Source: Rhinopomastus cyanomelas
Taxonomy: Eukaryota > Chordata > Aves > Bucerotiformes > Rhinopomastidae
Reading direction: 5' to 3'
Length of the DNA: 64,000 bases
Assembly (NCBI GenBank): GCA_013400115.1
Contig: VXBP01004152.1
Coordinates: 25,593-89,592 of the forward strand
The notes beneath the pieces were generated by a model. It did no database searches, was not told where the DNA came from, and worked only from the letters and a program-made list of their open reading frames with translations. Below are positions 1-11,174 of this stretch, one piece after another. Each line of letters opens with the position of its first letter. Positions within the stretch are counted from its first letter, which is position 1. A program made the position numbers and the translations under genes.

Positions 1-462
1 TTTGTCTAAATTAAAAATTCCCAATGTTTTCAATCTGTTTCCATCAGGCAGATTTTCCAGACCGCCAATAATCCTCGTACGTCTGCATTGAACTCTCTCC
101 ATTAATTCTCTGTCCTTCTTGAACTGGAGAGACCAGAACTGGACACAGGATTCCAGATGCTGCCTCCCTAAAGCAGAATAAAGGGTTAGAAGAATCTTCT
201 TTGATCTGCTAGACACCATCTTCTTGATCCATCCCAACACCCTATTGGCTTTCTTAATCACAAGATTCATTGCTGATCCATTTATTTTATTATCCACAAC
301 CACTCCCAGATCCCTCTCCCCAGGGGTGCTCTCTAGCTGGTTACTACCCAGTCTGTATTAATGCCTCCCATTATTCCTTCCCAAGTGAAGGAGTCTGCAT
401 TTGTTTTTGTTAAAACTCATTAAATTTCTCTCAGCCCTCTCAGGTATCTGCATGCCAGAGCC
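1..462 (-). mobile_element. CR1 LINE fragment, old, ORF2 C-terminal part
   Basis: Read on the minus strand this gives the stretch after the RT active site of CR1 ORF2: a degenerate LHLGRNN motif near 358-400, followed by pieces matching the 'DLGVLVD', 'QQCAL' and 'VQRRATRM' region. The window starts inside the element, so its 3' end is not visible. Many stops and frameshifts indicate an old copy. Orientation follows from motif order. Confidence 0.85.
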
Positions 463-1143
463 AGCCTTAGTTGCACTTAGAGATGACACATATGTAAATG
501 TGTGTCTGAAAGCCTCTGCATATTTTTTCTTTGTAAATCCTAAACTGAGCTGTGTAATCAATCTATGATGACAATGGAATCAAGTACAAGTCCATATGGA
601 AACCTGTTTAAACTGAAAGGAAATTAATCTTTGCATTTAAGCATGGTGGATTGGTGCCATTATACACTTGGAAGCATTCATCTGCTTATTCCCATTATGA
701 AACTCATCAAACTATAGGCAGCACTTGGACTTGTTTGAAGATAAAATATATAAAGGTATAAAAACGATATGAACAAAAATGCCCAAAATTACTTTTGAAA
801 TTATGAATTATGAATACATGTAAAATCCTGAACTGCCTAGTAAAACGAAATAGCTGTGAGATTTATGGTAGCTTCTTTTAATGAAATCATTGACATGGCA
901 TGTTTTTATCCTTGTGCTAACTCTGATATGCATAGTGTAGTTATCCCTTATCATTGAGACAATAATCACAAATGCAGTTTCTCTTTTGAATGAATGTCCA
1001 GCTTTTTTTTTTATAGGCAAACCAATATTTTTTAGTGGCATTTACACCAATAGACAGGACAGGCACATGCAAGTTGTAAAGAAATCCTTCCTTTGCATGG
1101 TTCTAGATTTCCTTTAATTTAGTCTAATGGCTTTTTAAAAACA
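463..1143. other. Unique AT-rich DNA, no feature recognised
   Basis: No CR1, LTR or coding motif seen. It contains a short T run near 1001-1012. Short open frames here have no recognisable domain and look fortuitous. Confidence 0.5.
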
Positions 1144-1300
1144 CAGATCACAAGTGAAGACGGAGTCCACGGAAAATAAGGTGGAGCTGGAAACCCAGAA
1201 CTGGAACTCCAAATCCCTTCTTCCTGCCTAAACTCATAAATTGAGCTTGTAGTTTGCAAGACAAACATCACCAAAATTCTCAAACCTTTACAGTAAGTAT
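1144..1300 (+). repeat. Dispersed repeat X, copy 1 (5'-truncated)
   Basis: The segment from 'agtgaagacggagtcca' through 'caagacaaacatcacc' to 'ctcaaacctttaca' matches blocks at 29097-29560 (reverse), 43035-43625 and 62096-62680 in the same order. Its left edge falls in the middle of the longer copies, so it is truncated. It lacks CR1 tail octamers and LTR hallmarks. Element class unknown. Confidence 0.7.
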
Positions 1301-2628
1301 CATGCTAAACCAGAGCTGTCAACTCCTTTGCATGTGTAATGCATTCAGCTAGTTCAACAGAGCTTATTGGAGTCAGATTTAGTTGGAAAATGTGTTAATG
1401 CTATTGCATACTGAAGCCATCGGATCCATGCAAACCTGGTAGCCCATGTTAGGTGAAGCCTCCTGTTTGCCTGGGTAGCCAGACGAAGTACATGTATAAA
1501 TTAAACCTTTACCTGCTTCTGACACCCTTCTAAACTGTTGATGTGAAACCTACCAACCAGCCTAAATAATGAATTATGGAACAAATGAAGGAGCTTTGCT
1601 GGAACACTCTTAGGTAAGTTCTAGTGTGTTTGTCCTGTTAATCTTCTATCTCTTGGGCTTATTTTCCCTTTGTCTTCAGTATTGTAAAATTCTGCCTTGA
1701 TAATCCAGTTGTTTCCAGATGCAGCATAAAGATGAAGTAATTATCTTTATTAGTATGATTTCCTGGAAACAGTTGTCTGATGGGTTTTTTGTTTTCCTTT
1801 TGTCCCACTCCAAGAAGACTGACACATACCTCAGTATTACACTTGACCACAGTCGATCAGCTGAGCTAAAATACCCACCCTGCATTGCTGCATTAGTTTC
1901 ACTGCTAGTGTGGAGCAGGAGGCTGGATGAGCTTGCATACACTCCTCAGCTCCAGAACACTGGAGCTTCTTTCTCAGCTGTGTGCTTCAGTGAAAAAAGT
2001 AGGAAGAACACTTCACAGAGCCTGGTGGATCTCTGACATCCTTGTCTTCAGAAATAGCCACAATCAAAGGGGTTTTTTCAATCTAGAAAACAGAGTTGTC
2101 ACTCAGTATTTCAAATGACTACAGAGCTCCTGCCACTCAACACTTGCTATCTGTGGTAGATAGTTCCATTCAATTTATTTTGAGGAAATTTGGAGGGGAA
2201 CATTCAAAATATACTTTGAGTGAATTGTACTGTCATTTCTTTGAGGTCAACAGCACAGGTGAGCTTTAATCATACATTTTGTTCTAGTGTGTGAAAGTTA
2301 AAAGTTTATAGCATTACAAACAGTTAGAGGTGTACCGAAAGGCTGCTTAACTTCACGTGAACTTACTAATAGTTATCCACCAGTTATCCACTAAACTTCC
2401 TAAGGAAAAAAAAAGAGTTATGACTTCTGTAAGATATGCAGAGGAACATGGAAGAGTTGAAAAAAGGTCTTTAGTCTGCCTGTTTTACACTCTTTCAATT
2501 CTGTCCTTGTGGTTTTGCAGTGCACCAGATATGAACTTGTTATGCACATACCATTCCCTCACTTAGAACTGTTTATTAGTGGATAGAAGAACAGAGGAAC
2601 TACAAAGAACTATAAATTTCTAGTTGGT
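1301..2628. other. Unique DNA, nothing recognised
   Basis: AT-rich sequence without repeat hallmarks. Overlapping open frames on both strands around 1660-2120 are under 110 codons, share no known motif and contradict each other in strand. They are not supported as genes. Confidence 0.45.
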
Positions 2629-3026
2629 ACAGGCTGGAGAGTTGGGGTTTTCAGCCTGAAGCGGAGAAGACTCCAGGTGGATAATATAGGGATCTTCCAA
2701 TCTCTGAACAGGGCCTGTCAGAAGGGTGGGGAAGGCTGTTCACAAGGGCAGGGAACACCAGGATGAGGGGTCATGGTCTGAAGCTGGAAAAGGGCAGATT
2801 GAGGCTGGACAGGAGGAAAAAATTCTTGAATCTGAAGGTGGAGATCCCTGCAACAGACTGCCCAGAGAGGCGGTGGAGGCCCCATCCCTGGAGTCATTCA
2901 AGGTCAGTCTGGGTGAGGCTCTGGGCAACCTGGTCTGGTGAGTGATGTCCCTGCCTGTTGTAGGGATGTTGGACTGGATGCCCTTTGGAGGGCCATCTTC
3001 CTCCAACACTTTCTATGATTCTATGG
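2629..3026 (+). mobile_element. CR1 LINE 3' fragment
   Basis: Plus-strand CR1 3' end. The end of ORF2 (diverged 'LGVFSLKRRRL'-like and 'NRLPREAVEAPSLESFK' blocks) is followed by the short 3' UTR with 'ttggactggatg' and the tail 'ttctatgattctatgg'. 5'-truncated as usual for LINEs. Confidence 0.9.
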
Positions 3027-4788
3027 TTGTATGTATGAATGACATTAGAAAGGACGTGGAAGGAAAAATATAAGGTGAAGAAAAGAGAAACACGGGAAGT
3101 GAAAAAACAAAATGTAGGCATACTTTAAAAGAGAGATCTTAAGGTACACAGTAGTCATCAAATACCTTCAGAGCAGCATCCCTCAGTGAAGTATCTACAG
3201 TTCATTGAACACAATCCAGTGCAATCAAGGAAGGATTTCAAAGCAGACAATAACGAATAAAATCCTTTCATTGCTCAGATTCCTAGAAGACTTGGTAACA
3301 ATCTCAATTATCCAGAATCAGTGAAATTCTAGGGCCAAGATTAATTAATGTATTTAAATGTTATTTACTTACAATGAAATAAAAGTGTGGCAATTGAAAA
3401 TTACCATGGTGTTGGTGTGTAGCGTTTGATTCCCCAGTCTCGCCAGGTGGATTATTAATAATAATTTGCTATTCACTAATACACGTGAAGAATGTCTCAC
3501 TGAATAAAAAGAAGTTTATATTCAATGGCTATCACTTAATAATTTGCCTTATTAAAGGGTTCTTTAAGACTCTTGCTTGTATTTTTTTTCCCCCTTCCCA
3601 TCTTTGTGCCTGAGGATAGTAATAAAAATGAAGCGATTGCAGAAAGCCATGAGAATAATTTAATCCTTTGGCAGGTAGTAAAACCATTTCTCCTTCCTAA
3701 ACTACACAGAATGTCCCTGTGATTAGACAAGAAATTCAATATTACAAAGCATACTGATTGCCAAAGGGAGGGGGTTTTTTTCTGAACTAATGGTGCTGAG
3801 CTCTGTAGGAGGTTGTTCAGAGTAAAGCTACTTCTTCAGACAGCTGTCATCTCCGTGAGTGATTGGGATGTCAGGGATAACCAAGCTGTGGAAAAAAATA
3901 GGATTTTATTATCGTAGATAATGTTTACAGGGCAATTCTGGTGAGATGGGACAGTTCTAGATATTACTGCAAGTTAGGTATTTCTTACAATTTGATGAGG
4001 TTCACTGTTTTATAGCATTTTGGATCTGAGGATCAAAGAGCCTTGTATTCGGTAGCAAACATTTAAACTAAGGAGCTTATTTGTAAATGCCATCTGATAC
4101 AAAAATTAGATAGAGAACAGCTGTCTTGCCTTGTGAAATTTATCCTTCAAAACTCAATTATGATTGTTTGCAGCAGGCTGTTAAAACTCTGCATCAAAGT
4201 AAAATTATCAAAAATTTAATAGTCATTAAAACGTGTGTTTGAGATTGTGAATGTTTCTCCATGAGGCAGAAATTATTAATCTTGTATCTGTCTGTTCAGG
4301 TATTAACATTAATATTACAGATACCATAGCATTTCCACTGCACCTAAATAAAACACTTCAGTGTTATCCATGTTATTGAAACAAGCAAGCGGAAATGATT
4401 TGTTTTGACACTTCTCCCCCAAAACATCATCAAATTGGACACATCCATGTGAAATACTTTCATTCCCGAGTAACTGCAGTTTTTCTGACAGGACACTGTC
4501 TGTCTCACCAGCAGTATTTTACCCAGCTTAGAGCAGCTTCTTCTTTTAACCGGGACCTAAAGGACAGGCTTCCTAGATCACACAGAAATTGGTGACGTGT
4601 CTTACACTAATGCCATAGGCCCTGCTTTGCAAGTCTTGGTCTCATCCTGACGGGGGAATACAGGTGCGTTTATATCAGACAGCTGCCTTAGCTCGGCACA
4701 CACTGCAAATGTAAGATCTGTCTCAGCATTCAGCATTGCTCAAAGGGTGAAGATACAACTAACTGAACCCTTTTACAAACTAGGAGTA
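3027..4788. other. Unique AT-rich DNA
   Basis: No repeat family or coding motif recognised. Sequence around 4150-4330 is AT-rich with many ATTA/TAAT words, a composition often seen in conserved non-coding elements, but conservation cannot be judged from one sequence. Confidence 0.45.
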
Positions 4789-5180
4789 TCATAGAATAAT
4801 AGAAGAGTTTCAGCTGCAAGAGACCTTCAAGATCATCAAGTCCAACCTTTTCCCATCCCCATCAGCACCACTAAACCCTGTCCCCCAGTGCAATATCTAC
4901 CCTGCTCTTAAACACCTCCAAGGACAGGGACTCAACCTCCTCCCTGGGCAGGATGCTCTAGTGCCTGACAACCTTTTCAGAAAAGAAATTCTTCCTGACA
5001 TCCAACCTGAACCTCTCCTGGCACAGCTTAAGGTCATTTAATCTCATCCTATCACTGGCCACTAGGAAGAACAGACGTACTCCTGTGGTAAAAACCAAGA
5101 AGGCCTCCCCTCAGTCTCCTATTCTCCAGCATAAACAGCCCTAGATCCCTCAGCCACTCCTCATTTGACACCTGTTCCAC
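4789..5180 (-). mobile_element. CR1 LINE 3' fragment, left arm of an inverted pair
   Basis: Starts at the left with the inverted CR1 tail 'tcatagaataatagaaga', then the 3' UTR block and the end of ORF2 ('cacctccaaggacagggac', 'ttcttcctgacatccaacc'). Minus-strand orientation. It is the same subfamily as 5255-5414, which lies in opposite orientation; about 100 bases compared by eye are roughly 83 percent identical. Confidence 0.9.
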
Positions 5181-5254
5181 AAATAGCACCTCAGATTTTT
5201 AAGAAATTGGTTTATTCCTCAGAAGAAACTAACGTTTCAGGTCCTCAGTGTCCC

Positions 5255-5414
5255 TTCAAAGACTGGTTGGGTCACCATCCCTGGAGATGTTTAAGAGAAG
5301 GACAGATGTTGCATTGGCAGACAGGGTTTAATGGTGCTGATAGGGCTAGAAAAAGGTTGGACTTGATGACCGGGAAGGTCTCTTCCAGACAAAACTCTTC
5401 TATGACTCTATGAT
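5255..5414 (+). mobile_element. CR1 LINE 3' terminal fragment, right arm of an inverted pair
   Basis: Begins at 'ggttgggtcaccatccctgg' and ends with 'ttctatgactctatgat'. It contains only the last ORF2 codons and 3' UTR. It and the minus-strand copy at 4789-5180 are head to head, tails outward, each with its own 3' tail, so they are two insertions rather than one internally inverted element. Confidence 0.88.
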
Positions 5415-6200
5415 TTGACACATGATACCTGCCTACCATCTAGGAATTCCAGGGTCCCATTAGTCTCTCTGGAGATTTTTGACAGTAAGCAAAATAATAA
5501 AAATGGCAAAACACTAAAATTTAAGACATTTGTTTCCTATCTCTTGTTTTTGTATTTTCAGTCTTGGCAGTGTCAGAGTTATTCTCTCCACCTGTCGCTT
5601 CCTTCAGCAGGTATGACAGTTATACAAGTCATCTTTCCCATGGATCTGTCAAAGATAAGGAGTGTGCATCTGCTGGAAGTTTGTCCGGTGGCTGTCGTTA
5701 GTGTGTTTGCCTATTCCTTGGAGGTGTTCTACTTCTGTTGAAGAACTACATTGGGTTTCTTATGTTGTCCAGTGCATCAGCAGACATTTGTCTCAAACTG
5801 ACAAATGCAATGAAATATTTTCTTCCTTAAAAGAAAAAAAAAAATCTTTAGATTTAGATTAGCAGTTGGTTACTAACAGCAAAGCCTCTTTTACTTATGT
5901 GTCTTCCCAGCGTTCTCTCAGTCCACCATTACTTAGCTTTTGCCTTTTTGGAGTGGTGTGACTGTATGCTGTTAATAAAGAAAGTGTAATTGTCAAGTTG
6001 TGTCTCAGTACTTTTGTTCTTACCAGGGATTACGAACGCCAACAATCTCACATTTTTAATACATGATAGACACAAAAATGAAAACTAATATAAATAACTT
6101 TTTAATAGTTTCAGTGTGGTTGTTACAATTGTCATCATTACTCTGATCAACATTTGCCTTTGTCCAAAATGTCTGTTTTCCTGGTAAGGTGATTTTGAAG
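5415..6200. other. Unique DNA
   Basis: No recognisable element. An open frame at 5415-5741 (+, 108 codons) shows no domain and no splice or promoter context. An A run lies near 5833-5842. Confidence 0.4.
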
Positions 6201-6930
6201 CACAGAATCGGAATCACAGAATCATTGTGACTGGAAAAGACCTCCAGGATCATCAAGTCCAGCCCTCATGCCAACCTCTCCCTAGTCCCTAGACCATGGC
6301 TTCAAGTGCTCTAGCTACTCTGTTTTTAAACACCTCCAGGGACGGTGAGTCCACCATCTCCCTGGGCAGCCTGTTCCAGTGCCCAACCACTCTCTCAGGA
6401 AATAACTTCTTCCTAAGATCCAGTCTAAACCTCCCCTGATGCAACTTGAGGCCATTTCCTCCCATCCTATCATTAGTAATTTGGAAGAAGAGACCAGCAC
6501 CAACTTCACTACAACCTCCTTTTAAGTAGTTATAGATAGCAGCGAGGTCTCCTCTCAGGCTCCTCTTCTCCAGACTAAATAACCGCAGTTCCCTCAGCTG
6601 CTCCTGTAGGGTCTGTTTGCCAGACTTCTTACCCAGTTTGCTGTTCTGTGGACCCGCTCCAGCACCTCAATATGCTTTTTATACTGTGGTGCCCAAAACT
6701 GGACCCAGTACTCTAGGTGCCGTTTCACGAGTGCAAAGTACAGGAGCAGCATCACCTCCCTGCACCTGCTAGTTCCCCCATTCCTGATTCAGGCCAAGAT
6801 GTCATTGGCCTGCTTGGCTACCTGGGCACCCTGCTGGCTCCTGTTCAGCAGGCTGTCAACCAACACTCCCAGGTTCTTTTCCAGCCAGGCTCTCCAGAGC
6901 TTGTAGCGCTGCTGGAGCTCTTGGGGACAC
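6201..6930 (-). mobile_element. CR1 LINE fragment, 3' UTR plus ORF2 C-terminus
   Basis: Left edge is the inverted tail ('cacagaatcggaatcacagaatcattgtg') followed by 'gactggaaaagacctccaggatcatcaag', the signature of one CR1 subfamily also seen at 46642 and 52724. Moving right, the minus strand reads back through the ORF2 C-terminus to the 'LGVLVDSLLNRSQ' region near 6850-6930. Frameshifts and stops are present. Confidence 0.9.
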
Positions 6931-7580
6931 TGCATGCAGATGAATGAATTAATCTGTGAGAGCAGAATTTGATTTTATTCACATCCTTATTTGTGTTTCA
7001 CTTATCCTGGAGTTATTGAAGCATCTGTATTATAGAGACTTAAAAAAAATAAATAACAGGTTTGACCTTGAAAAGTCAAAGGATTGCCATGACTATGAAA
7101 ATGTGGTTGCACTTCCTCTGCTGTGCTCTGTTGAACAGCACAAAAATATCTTAGATGCCTCTTCCACAGAGAATCACCCCTTGTGTGCAAATGTAAACTA
7201 GAAGCACATCACAAAGATTCAGTCACTGTGAAGATGTGGCTGGTACAGCATCACTATTACAAGACAATGTGAAAGAAAAATTAGTCTGGAGAGCAGTGAC
7301 TCTGAATATTAGATGTGACTCTTGAAATTGTTCTCTGCCTTTGGGAGGAGACAGTTGACATTCTGCCCTGCAACTACAGCAAACAATGTCCTTATCATGC
7401 ACCCTCAATGGGTTCTAATAAATCCTTATGTTCACTTCAAAGAGTAAGTTAAGAGAGAAAACATGTACTGATTTCCTTGTTGTATTTATCCTGCTCTTCA
7501 TTCCCATGACTTCAGAACTCCTTTGCTCCTCTCCATAGACAACAGAACAAGCTGTCTGTACTGTGGCTTCGGGAGGAAAG
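6931..7580. other. Unique DNA between two CR1 copies
   Basis: No repeat or coding signature recognised. Short open frames on both strands are under 82 codons. Confidence 0.4.
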
Positions 7581-8108
7581 AGGAAGGCCTCACCTCGAGT
7601 ACCGGACACAGTTCTGGTCCTCTCACTGCAAGAAAGAGATTGAGGTGCTGGAGTGGTTCAAGAGGAGCAACAGGGGGAAGGGACTGGAGGCAAAGTCTGA
7701 TGAGGAGATGCTGAGGGAGCTGTGCTTGTTTAGCCTGCAGGAGACTCAGTGGGGAACCTTCTTCCTCTCTCCAACTCCCTGATGGGAGGTTGTGGTCAGG
7801 TGGGGGCTGGGCTCTTCTCCCAGGCAACCAGTACCAGGACAAGAGGACAGGGCCTGAAGCTGCACCAGGGGAGGATTAGTTTGGCTGTTAGGAAGCTCTT
7901 CATCAAAGAAAGAGTGATCTGACCCTGGAATGGACTGCCCAGGCCAGTGGTGGAGTCCATGGTGAAGTCCTCATCCCTGGAGGTGTTTAAGAACATTCTG
8001 GCTGTGGTCCTTAGTGCCCTGGTCTGGCCAATGTGGTGATGTTAGATACTGGGCTGGGCCGGATGAGTTCAGAGGGCTTTTCTAGCTTCAGTCGTTCTGT
8101 GATTCTGC
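7581..8108 (+). mobile_element. CR1 LINE 3' fragment, 'gggctgggccggatg' subfamily
   Basis: Starts at the 'RPHLEYRTQFW' equivalent ('ggcctcacctcgagta') and runs to the tail 'gttctgtgattctg'. The 3' UTR carries 'gggctgggccggatgag', shared with 25718-25990. The internal part matches 48035-48440. Disrupted ORF2 remnant. Confidence 0.9.
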
Positions 8109-8628
8109 GTGTAGTTCAGCCCTCCCATGTGCAATATACAATGCCATGGGGAATGGAGAAGGAATATCCGTTGCTTCTCACGTTTGTCGTGTGATGGAGT
8201 CTGTTTTGTTCCCTGAGCTGCCATGTGATGTCAAGGGGCGAGGAATTAACTGACATTTTTTGGAATTTTTACCTGCCACTGAAAGGATTGAGGAAAGCAC
8301 TACCTGTGCTCCCAATCCTTCTACCAATCTCCCTAGGGTGCTCAAATCTTTTATGATTGTTTTTGGGCTTATTTCATCAACCTCATCATCACTAACCTTT
8401 ATAAAACATAGTGGGTAATAATTGGAGGGCCACAGTAGACTAAAGAGCTGCTGTTGTAGTTTGAAAATCACTAGCATTTTCAAAGGTGCAGTACTTGTGC
8501 TTTCATTAAGAATAAAGAAAAGTTTTTTGTGTTGTTTTTAGAGGACCCCTCCGCCACCAGGAACTTGTCCCGGGGGGAATGTGTCACTGGTCCCAGACCT
8601 GCCCCGGATGTGCATGTCGTGGTCAGCC

Positions 8629-8636
8629 TATAAAAA
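8629..8636 (+). promoter_or_regulatory. TATA box of LTR-A
   Basis: TATAAAAA followed by GCAGAGCGGGC, about 100 bases from the LTR start. LTR-B has TATATAAAAAGC at the equivalent place on the minus strand (22317-22326), which supports a real core promoter shared by the family. Confidence 0.7.
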
Positions 8637-8804
8637 GCAGAGCGGGCAGTTTGTTTGCAGCAGGAAGCGGGAAGTAGTGCTCGCTTTTGTGTGCTGCAGG
8701 CTCTCTTGGGCTGCGGGCTCTCAGCTGAGCATCCCCCATCCCACCGCCTGTTCTCAGGACAGTGGTGGGGGGGGTGGCGGGGAATGCGGCTCAGTTGCGG
8801 TTTT

Positions 8805-9165
8805 CCAGCGACGCCGCCGTTACTGCGGGAAAAGCAGATGCACCGCATTTGCGTAGCTCCATGCCCCCGGATTGCCAGCTGTGATTCGCCTCGCCACAGT
8901 GGCGCCGATGTGCCGCGGTCTGGAGATGCACCTATAAGCTCTCCGCAGCCTGGCGCTAGCTGCGAATTTTGCCGTAGGTTTTCCAGCGACGCCGCTGCTT
9001 CGGGAACAGAGGACACTCTGGTTTGCACAGCTCCCCGCCCAGTAATGGGCAGCCCTCGCATTTGCCGCAGGTTTTTTTCAGCGGTCTTGGGAAAACCCTG
9101 ATTTGTGCTGCCGTGCCCCTCAGCTCTACACAGCCCTTTTGCTCTTGGCCTGAACCTGACGCCGT
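8805..9165 (+). repeat. 89-bp tandem repeat inside LTR-A
   Basis: Units begin at the 'ccagcgacgccg'-like word at 8805, 8894, 8983 and (diverged, about 95 bases on) 9078. Each unit carries related GC-rich segments and an 'agctcc/agctct' word at a similar offset. Units are strongly diverged (my rough impression is half to two-thirds identical). LTR-B has no recognisable equivalent. Confidence 0.55.
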
Positions 9166-9855
9166 GATCCAGGCAATCTTGGAAGCAAGATTTGAGTGCC
9201 ACCACGCCCCACAGCACAGCCTCAGCAATTTGTGATAACCTGGAGTACCCTCTCTTCCCCCCTGGAGCTGAGACAGGAGAGAAGAGAGGAGAGGGTCTTC
9301 GAGAACCCTCTCGGTCTAGTGCGGAAGGTGGAGGTGGCCCTGTTGACATAGCCATGCAACTGGTCTCCATCTTGGATCCCCCACGTGACATGGGCTGTGC
9401 GATGGATCGCTGCCATTTTGGAGAGACTGGTCAACAGGAAGAGAGGCTGTTTGTCATTTTCTGCCGCTGAGGAAGACTGGGGGTGCTTTAAGTCTGGGGG
9501 ACAACTCCTTCGTGCGCAGTTGAAGAAAAGCAGAAGGACTTGAGAGTCCTTAAATCTTGGATCAGAAGGACAGAGACAGGAGTTTTGTTGGAAATGCATG
9601 TCACCCGCACCGGGGGGTACAATTGGGGCGTTAAGGGAGAAGGTGGTAGCACTCGTCTCTGGTTAGCATGCTTTTGTTGTTGTCCAGATCTCTGACGTGA
9701 CCCAAGGCCCAGACGATAGTGACTTCCCGTGGTATTTTCCTCAGATAGAGTAATGGCATGTGTGACGCAGTTTCTAGATTTGAGTGCACCAACTTGCTGG
9801 GTTTTAGTTTCCTTTCTTTTTCCTTTTTTTTTTGTCTGTATACAGCTATTAGGTT

Positions 9856-9861
9856 AATAAA
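9856..9861 (+). terminator. Poly(A) signal of LTR-A
   Basis: AATAAA lies about 110 bases before the LTR end. The matching site in LTR-B (minus strand, about 20640-20650) has decayed to AATAAC. Confidence 0.6.
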
Positions 9862-9932
9862 CTTCTGTCCAGTATCCGAAGCTATTCATTGTCTGGCAAA
9901 TTTGTCCGAGATGTCATCGAGACCTTACTGCA

Positions 9933-10019
9933 GAGAATGCGGGCGGTTCATTGCTTTGAACCCGCTACAATTGGTGGAGAATGAGAGCAGTTCATTAGTC
10001 TCAACCTGCTACAGCTGCC
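9933..10019 (+). repeat. 44-bp direct duplication across the 3' end of LTR-A
   Basis: 'gagaatgcgggcggttcatt...gctaca' at 9933 recurs as 'gagaatgagagcagttcatt...gctaca' at 9977, exactly 44 bases on. The first copy contains the LTR end; the second starts in the primer-binding-site-like sequence. Confidence 0.65.
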
Positions 10020-10154
10020 TAGCAACATCCCTAACCCTGGCCCCAGAGAGGCAGCAGGCTTCCCTGTGGCATGTGTCTTGTTGGTTTATTCACCCTTCTG
10101 TGCCCTTAAAAAGAAAAACATGGACCTACAATTAGATTAGTGAGACTCTGACAC
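10020..10154. other. Short spacer after LTR-A, possibly residual internal sequence
   Basis: No retroviral coding motif is seen between LTR-A and the next CR1. It could be leftover internal sequence or host DNA. Confidence 0.35.
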
Positions 10155-10318
10155 GGGTTTTCCGGAGAAGCCCCATCCATGAAAACATTCAAGGTCCGCT
10201 TGGGTGGGGATCTGAGAATCCTGGTCTAGTTAAGGATCTCCCAGCTCCCTGCAGGGAGGAATGGATTGGATGACCTTTAAATGTCTTTTCTAGTACAAAC
10301 CATTCTATGATTCTACAA
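10155..10318 (+). mobile_element. CR1 LINE 3' terminal fragment
   Basis: 'gccccatccatgaaaacattcaaggtccg' (end of ORF2), then 'ggattggatgacctttaaatg' and the tail 'ttctatgattcta'. Plus strand, strongly 5'-truncated. Confidence 0.88.
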
Positions 10319-11174
10319 AAAACCACTAAATAGCCCTCCTGATTTTTCGGATTGTGCTTCGTATCTTGTGAGAGCTGCTCGTTATCTCACAATCTGTTAC
10401 ATACATGGGATTCATCCATTAGTGATTGTCACAGTTAGCCACATGAATTGTTGGAACACCCAACTTTTTCACTGTGGCAAGGAAATGAACAGGAGGAACT
10501 GGTGACATTGCCAAGACTGATGTTCTGTCGGCAGGAATTGATGTTCCTCAAGCACTGTTGTGGCCCCGAGCTACCCTGTGATTCTATAAGAATCCACTTG
10601 TGCTTTGCTAACCCTTTCCTGGCTGCAATCAAACATAAATAGAGGATTTGTTCTCCAGACAGAGAACCTTGCATGGCATTTTCATTCTATGGGATTTACA
10701 TTTCACTTATTTTTATGCAGAAATTCTCCTAGAACTATCCAGATGTGCCCCTTTTCTCCTCAAAACAGGTAATCTTTAATTGCCTGATCTTCGATTGTCT
10801 TTCTAATCTTTGCCTTTGTAATATCTAATATTTAATTGACTTTCTGGCTGAACAGATCATGCACTTTACTCCAATAGCAAGCAAAGGGCAGCACCAGTGC
10901 CAAAATATTGTAGTGTCCACCTGTCACATTGATGAATCTAACATGCAAGCAATATTGCCTGCTGGGGTGGGATGCTGACATTTTTCCACTTGGGCACCTG
11001 TTAAGCCTCTGCGGTTTCAAGACTGCAGATGTATCCTTTCTGCAGCATAAGATTTTCCTACCCTCTAACATGTGGCTGCCAAGACTGAATTCCTGCTGGG
11101 TCCTGTAATCCAGCCAAAAGTTCATTTCCTCAGGAAAAGAATGTAACTGTCAACAGGTTTGTCAGCCTGTCAGT
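10319..11174. other. Unique DNA
   Basis: No repeat family, RNA gene or coding motif recognised. Confidence 0.4.

Larger units (their letters stand above)
8528..9969 (+). mobile_element. LTR-A: long GC-rich LTR of an endogenous retrovirus-like element
   Basis: Begins TGTGTTG and ends ...CCCGCTACA, typical TG...CA ends. It aligns in several blocks with the minus-strand LTR-B (20528-22565): the first bases after TGTGTT, the TATA region, the 'ggaatgcggctcag' block, 'cctggagctgaga', 'tgacccaaggccca', 'ctgtatacag' and 'cattgtctggca'. It has a TATA box (8629-8636), an 89-bp tandem repeat (from 8805) and AATAAA (9856-9861). About 1.44 kb, very long for an avian LTR. A primer-binding-site-like TTGGTGGAGAATG follows at 9971, but no internal coding region is seen. 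Family not recognised; no target-site duplication found. Confidence 0.78.

Noticed and set aside
1676..2036. Overlapping ORFs on both strands near 1.7-2.0 kb
   Set aside because: About 90-105 codons, mutually antisense, no domain, no splice or promoter context.
8480..9391. 303-codon minus-strand ORF as a host gene
   Set aside because: It lies antisense across a GC-rich LTR with internal tandem repeats, has no recognisable domain, and crosses the LTR boundary. Likely fortuitous.
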